In this document: positions 62,536 to 64,000 of the stretch, piece after piece | Position numbering within the stretch: the first letter of the stretch is position 1 | How the letters are laid out: each line of letters begins with the position of its first letter | Assembly: GCA_963210315.1 (NCBI GenBank) | Contig: OY723259.1 | Coordinates: 2,046,001 to 2,110,000 of the forward strand | Length of the DNA: 64,000 nt | Direction: 5' to 3' | From: Rhynchopus euleeides | Lineage: Eukaryota; Euglenozoa; Diplonemea; Diplonemida; Diplonemidae | The notes under the pieces: model-generated | Database searches by the model: none | The model's input: the letters and a program-made list of their open reading frames with translations, nothing else | Told to the model about the DNA's origin: nothing | Made by a program: the position numbers and the translations under genes

Positions 62536-64000
62536 ATGTTGTGCGACTACATTCGTGACATCTGCGAGGGGAAAACCAAAGTCGAGAGCCTCAACGTCAG
62601 CGAGGTCTACTCCCACATCGGGGAGTCATGGGGGCTCCTGAAATCTCTCGTCGGCCCGCTCGAGACAGGCCCCGACACACCTCTCGGCGAATGCGTGCTG
62701 TGCTGCGCGGGGTTTGTTTTGGAGGATGACGTCGCGATCGAGCCATGCGTTTTCTTCATCGGGACGAAGAAGCTTGTCCATTGGGACTACAGGGGGCACA
62801 GAGTCATGTCCCTCGATGTTGTCGCAGAACCCACCGACGACGGCGCGACCCACGGTGACATATATATCTACGCCGACTCGGATTTTGTCGGGCTCACTCT
62901 CATCGACGCACCGACCCTCATGATCCACCCACACATCCTCGCTGCCGCCCTCCCCGACCCCGACGCGACCCCTCCTGCCCTCTTCCGCCCCAAGGCGCTC
63001 TGCGAGGAGTTCTCCCAGATCCTGATGGACAAACCCCGCCACGGCCTGGGCTTCCTCCGGTTTGAGGTCTCCTCCGCGAAGAACGAATACCCTGAGATGG
63101 AGGAGGCGATGCTCAGGGCGAACGCGCTCCACTCCCACTGCGTTGCGCAGGAGGAGCTGCGGAAGAGGGCCGAGGAGAGGCGGTTGTCGAGAACAGCTGA
63201 TGGGGCCAGGGTGTATCGGAGGATTGGGGATGGCGACTCACAGCAGTATGCTTCTGGAGCAGAGTCGTATGCTTCGTTCTACTCCGAAGGAGGAGGGGGT
63301 GGTGGTGGCGACGGGTCAGGCACGGAGGATGACCTGGCGAGCATCGCGGGATCCCTGCAGGGGGCCCCCCAGCAGAACTCGCCGATGCAGAGCGTGAACC
63401 GAAGCTTTCCACCCGGAGGGGTTGTCCCGGCTGCAGTGCAGCACCTCCTGCTGCATCGCAGCGTGTCAGAGGAGGTGACCCTGCCTGAAGAGACGTGCCT
63501 CCGCAGCACGGGGGTTGAGAACATGTCCTTCGCATCCAACTCGGCATACGCGACAATCGGGGGGGGCAGGGTTCAGTCCCTCGCCTGGGAGCAGCGTGTT
63601 GACCGCCTCCGGCACGACCTCTCTGAGGGCAAGATCCCCTCCCTGGAGGGCAAGGCAAACAGCCTCAAATTCCTCCACGCCGCAACGTGCATCCGCCCCG
63701 GGGGTGGTGGCGGGGGTGCTGTGTCTGACGGCTGCCTCCTCATGCTTCCACAGGAGCTTCTCTTCGTCGGGGTTGACAGCGCCATACTGCTGCGCTGCCG
63801 GATCGCCGCGGTGAGTGATATCACATTCTACAGCAATACAGAGCTGGCGAGGTTCGGCTCTCTAAGGGATTTCGAACCGTTCTTTGTACACCTCTGCAGC
63901 GTGACCCACGGAGCGGTGTCGGAGATGGTGGGGAAGATCACCGGGTTGAAGCCTGTGAGGGTTCAGGAGGGCAACCTCCAGGAGGCGATCCTGCAGGAGC
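62536..64000 (+). CDS. Unrecognised protein, 3' part beyond the window
   Basis: Open from ATG 62536 (MLCDYIRDICEGKTKVESLN) to the last base, 488 codons so far, with strong G/C third positions like neighbouring genes. The N-terminal 200 residues look folded (CVFFIGTKKLVHWDYRGHRV, then GDIYIYADSDFVGLTLID). A helical charged stretch (EELRKRAEERR) and a Gly/Ser-rich linker follow, then a second folded part (LLMLPQELLFVGVDSAILL, AAVSDITFYSNTELARF). The repeated hydrophobic beta-rich segments, each like a PH or lipocalin strand set, might be two related domains. I recognise no family. GTGAGT at 63811-63816 matches a splice donor, but the frame stays open through it. Confidence 0.75.
   Translation, partial: MLCDYIRDICEGKTKVESLNVSEVYSHIGESWGLLKSLVGPLETGPDTPLGECVLCCAGFVLEDDVAIEPCVFFIGTKKLVHWDYRGHRVMSLDVVAEPTDDGATHGDIYIYADSDFVGLTLIDAPTLMIHPHILAAALPDPDATPPALFRPKALCEEFSQILMDKPRHGLGFLRFEVSSAKNEYPEMEEAMLRANALHSHCVAQEELRKRAEERRLSRTADGARVYRRIGDGDSQQYASGAESYASFYSEGGGGGGGDGSGTEDDLASIAGSLQGAPQQNSPMQSVNRSFPPGGVVPAAVQHLLLHRSVSEEVTLPEETCLRSTGVENMSFASNSAYATIGGGRVQSLAWEQRVDRLRHDLSEGKIPSLEGKANSLKFLHAATCIRPGGGGGGAVSDGCLLMLPQELLFVGVDSAILLRCRIAAVSDITFYSNTELARFGSLRDFEPFFVHLCSVTHGAVSEMVGKITGLKPVRVQEGNLQEAILQE

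Noticed and set aside
1-64000. rRNA, snRNA or spliced-leader RNA genes
   Set aside because: No recognisable conserved core of these RNAs was found on either strand by reading; a covariance-model scan would be needed to exclude small ones.

Overview
This looks like GC-rich nuclear DNA from a flagellated protist. The evidence is spliceosomal introns with GTATGY...AG borders, long proteins, a ciliary-type LRR protein, a KCTD-type BTB protein and a repeat-rich genome. The adenosylhomocysteinase is 437 residues long and, from memory, closest to kinetoplastid enzymes. All nine host-type genes lie on the + strand, and most have a pyrimidine tract plus AG a short way upstream of the ATG. Both points fit directional gene clusters with spliced-leader trans-splicing, as in Euglenozoa (a diplonemid-like organism is my best guess), but no spliced-leader gene is present and the lineage stays open. 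Many C- or G-homopolymer runs of 10-20 bases occur between genes and in introns.

Layout. Positions 1-12800 are a transposon graveyard: a 6.4 kb hAT-like element whose left tip lies about 3 bases outside the window, a TA-flanked element with about 210-bp inverted arms, two hAT-like elements set end to end in one C tract, and a 2.95 kb element with a 6-bp target duplication that contains a smaller hAT with a perfect 8-bp duplication and a transposase remnant. A small F5/8C (discoidin)-like gene follows (13.4-14.1 kb), then another hAT-like element and a CACTA-like element (16.2-18.2 kb). From 27.5 down to 18.9 kb on the - strand is a LINE with both ORFs open: a coiled-coil ORF1, and an ORF2 with OTU-protease, AP-endonuclease, RT, RNase H and a tandem Cys/His motif. 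The two ORFs share a frame and are separated by one UAG.

From 29.7 kb the host genes are: a dihydrodiol-dehydrogenase-like oxidoreductase, a DUF4116 repeat protein with a ubiquitin-like N-terminus, a duplicated 3' fragment of the oxidoreductase, adenosylhomocysteinase, a BTB/KCTD protein (3 exons), a 1,968-residue coiled-coil protein (3 exons), an ATP-grasp-like protein (2 exons), an LRRC71-like protein, and the start of an unrecognised gene that runs off the window. Between and inside them sit a hAT (36.9-38.1 kb), a CACTA-like element carrying a nested hAT (40.7-43.7 kb), a TA element inside an intron (49.3-50.5 kb) and two TA elements back to back (57.9-60.0 kb).

The host genes do not form one obvious pathway. 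Adenosylhomocysteinase is methyl-cycle housekeeping; the LRR protein and possibly the large coiled-coil protein suggest ciliary or cytoskeletal structure. The most unusual content is mobile DNA: the OTU-bearing LINE with an in-frame UAG between its ORFs, CACTA-like elements whose subterminal palindromes have diverged symmetrically, repeated hAT insertion into C tracts, and a G/C hairpin cassette found inside several unrelated elements.
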